This document shows, one piece after another, positions 5,223-5,909 of a DNA stretch of 5,909 bases. The DNA lies in contig CAKQBC010000163.1 of the NCBI GenBank assembly GCA_934215995.1, forward strand, positions 1-5,909, read 5' to 3'. Source of the stretch: an uncultured Bacillus sp. (GTDB lineage: Bacteria; Bacillota; Bacilli; Bacillales; DSM-1321). Made by a program: the position numbers and the translations under genes. Each line of letters begins with the position of its first letter. Position 1 is the stretch's first letter. The notes beneath the pieces were generated by a model. It was not told where the DNA came from. It ran no database searches and saw only the letters and a program-made list of their open reading frames with translations.

Positions 5223-5909
5223 TTAGAGCACCTTATCGAGGAATTCCTTCGCTCTTGCCGATTTCGGCGTAGAGAAGAATACATCCGGCGGCGCATCCTC
5301 AATCAGTGTACCCTCGTCAAGGAAGCAGATGCGGTCGGATACCTCGCGGGCAAAACCCATTTCGTGCGTGACAAGAATCATCGTCATGCCCGTTTCCGCC
5401 AGCTTCTTGATGACGTCCAGCACCTCCTTAACCATTTCGGGATCCAGTGCCGAGGTCGGTTCGTCGAAAAGGACGATGTCCGGTTCCATCGCCAGCGTGC
5501 GCGCAATGGCAACGCGCTGCTTCTGTCCGCCGGAGAGCTTGCCCGGATAGGCGTCGATTTTTGAAAGCATGCCCACGTCGTTGAGCAATGCGCGCGCCTT
5601 CTCAACGGCTTCCTCGCGCGATACCTTGTTGACCTTCATCGGCGCGTAAATCATATTCTCCAGCACCGTCATATGTGGAAAGAGATTAAAATGCTGGAAA
5701 ACCATGCCTACCCGACGCCGCACGGAGTAGGTATCTTCAAAGTGGTCTTTTACAATCTGCTTCATCAGATGGTTGTAGGCGTTGCCTTCGTGCGGCTTGA
5801 GCAGGTCTTCCTTTTTGATTTTCATGATGGCTGGCTCGTCGTCCATCCCCTCGGCGCGCAGGGCTGCATAGGTATGCGATGCGCGGATCACATCCCAGTG
5901 CAGATAGGG
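5223..5909 (-). CDS. Polar amino-acid ABC transporter ATP-binding protein, partial (5' end beyond window)
   Basis: The frame is open to the right edge, and 228 C-terminal residues are visible. Counting from the first visible residue, the Q-loop is at 72 ([13 protein letters not shown]), the LSGGQ signature at 125-129, and Walker B IVLFDEP at 145-151 with catalytic E150. The D-loop SALD follows at 153-156, and the H-loop is VTHEMGF with H182. The segment [17 protein letters not shown] is typical of the GlnQ/HisP/ArtP/TcyN class, cytoplasmic ATPases that power uptake of glutamine, arginine, cystine and similar amino acids. The exact substrate cannot be told. The gene continues unbroken past the window edge, so the internal GTG at 5889-5891 is not the likely start. 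Oddly, 71 residues precede the Q-loop with no Walker A in sight, although that motif normally lies about 45 residues before it. An insertion is therefore likely. The gene is GC-rich compared with the genes to its left and looks like resident chromosome. It ends 77 bases before the terminator stem. Confidence 0.88.
   Translation of the reverse strand, partial: PYLHWDVIRASHTYAALRAEGMDDEPAIMKIKKEDLLKPHEGNAYNHLMKQIVKDHFEDTYSVRRRVGMVFQHFNLFPHMTVLENMIYAPMKVNKVSREEAVEKARALLNDVGMLSKIDAYPGKLSGGQKQRVAIARTLAMEPDIVLFDEPTSALDPEMVKEVLDVIKKLAETGMTMILVTHEMGFAREVSDRICFLDEGTLIEDAPPDVFFSTPKSARAKEFLDKVL

Noticed and set aside
5329..5605. Plus- and minus-strand frames inside the ABC ATPase gene
   Set aside because: They are typical shadows of a GC-rich gene. 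The ATPase motifs fix the true frame.

Overview
The window looks like an accessory stretch of a Bacillota genome, perhaps a Negativicutes such as a Selenomonas relative. The reasons are a fragment derived from PolC (the replicative polymerase of low-GC Gram-positives and relatives), strong GGAGG-type ribosome binding sites, and a GC-rich housekeeping amino-acid transporter gene. The genus is a guess. Nearly everything is on the minus strand, so the biological reading direction runs from high to low coordinates.

From the right: 5223-5909 is the C-terminal two thirds of a polar amino-acid ABC transporter ATPase (GlnQ/HisP type). It is GC-rich, and its 5' end, including Walker A, lies beyond the window. 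A bidirectional hairpin terminator (5111-5146) closes it. Positions 4923-5110 hold one doubtful short plus-strand reading frame. A palindrome that contains a perfect extended -10 (4910-4922) begins the next minus-strand group. That group is a 172-residue relic of PolC lacking the whole catalytic core (4357-4875), a two-span small membrane protein (3950-4273), and a 103-residue protein built almost entirely of 21-residue repeats (3582-3893). A strong terminator (3543-3575) ends the group.

Immediately after this terminator, a good promoter (3505-3532) reads into the start of what looks like a DUF3800 gene. That gene is broken by a frameshift and a stop and is now a relic (about 2969-3477). A GC-rich hairpin with extra complementary arms (2949-3024) separates it from the main system.

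The main system is a two-gene McrBC-like operon, 2873 to beyond 1. It encodes a 611-residue McrB-type AAA+ motor with an unrecognised N-terminal region, followed 3 bp later by a DUF2357 (McrC-like) partner. The partner runs off the left edge, so its expected PD-(D/E)XK nuclease domain is not visible. These two genes are clearly more AT-rich than the transporter gene, which fits acquisition by horizontal transfer. By analogy with McrBC, the motor would assemble on or translocate nucleic acid and drive the nuclease partner against foreign DNA (or RNA). The surrounding relics and small orphan genes are typical of a defence-island or integration-hotspot setting.
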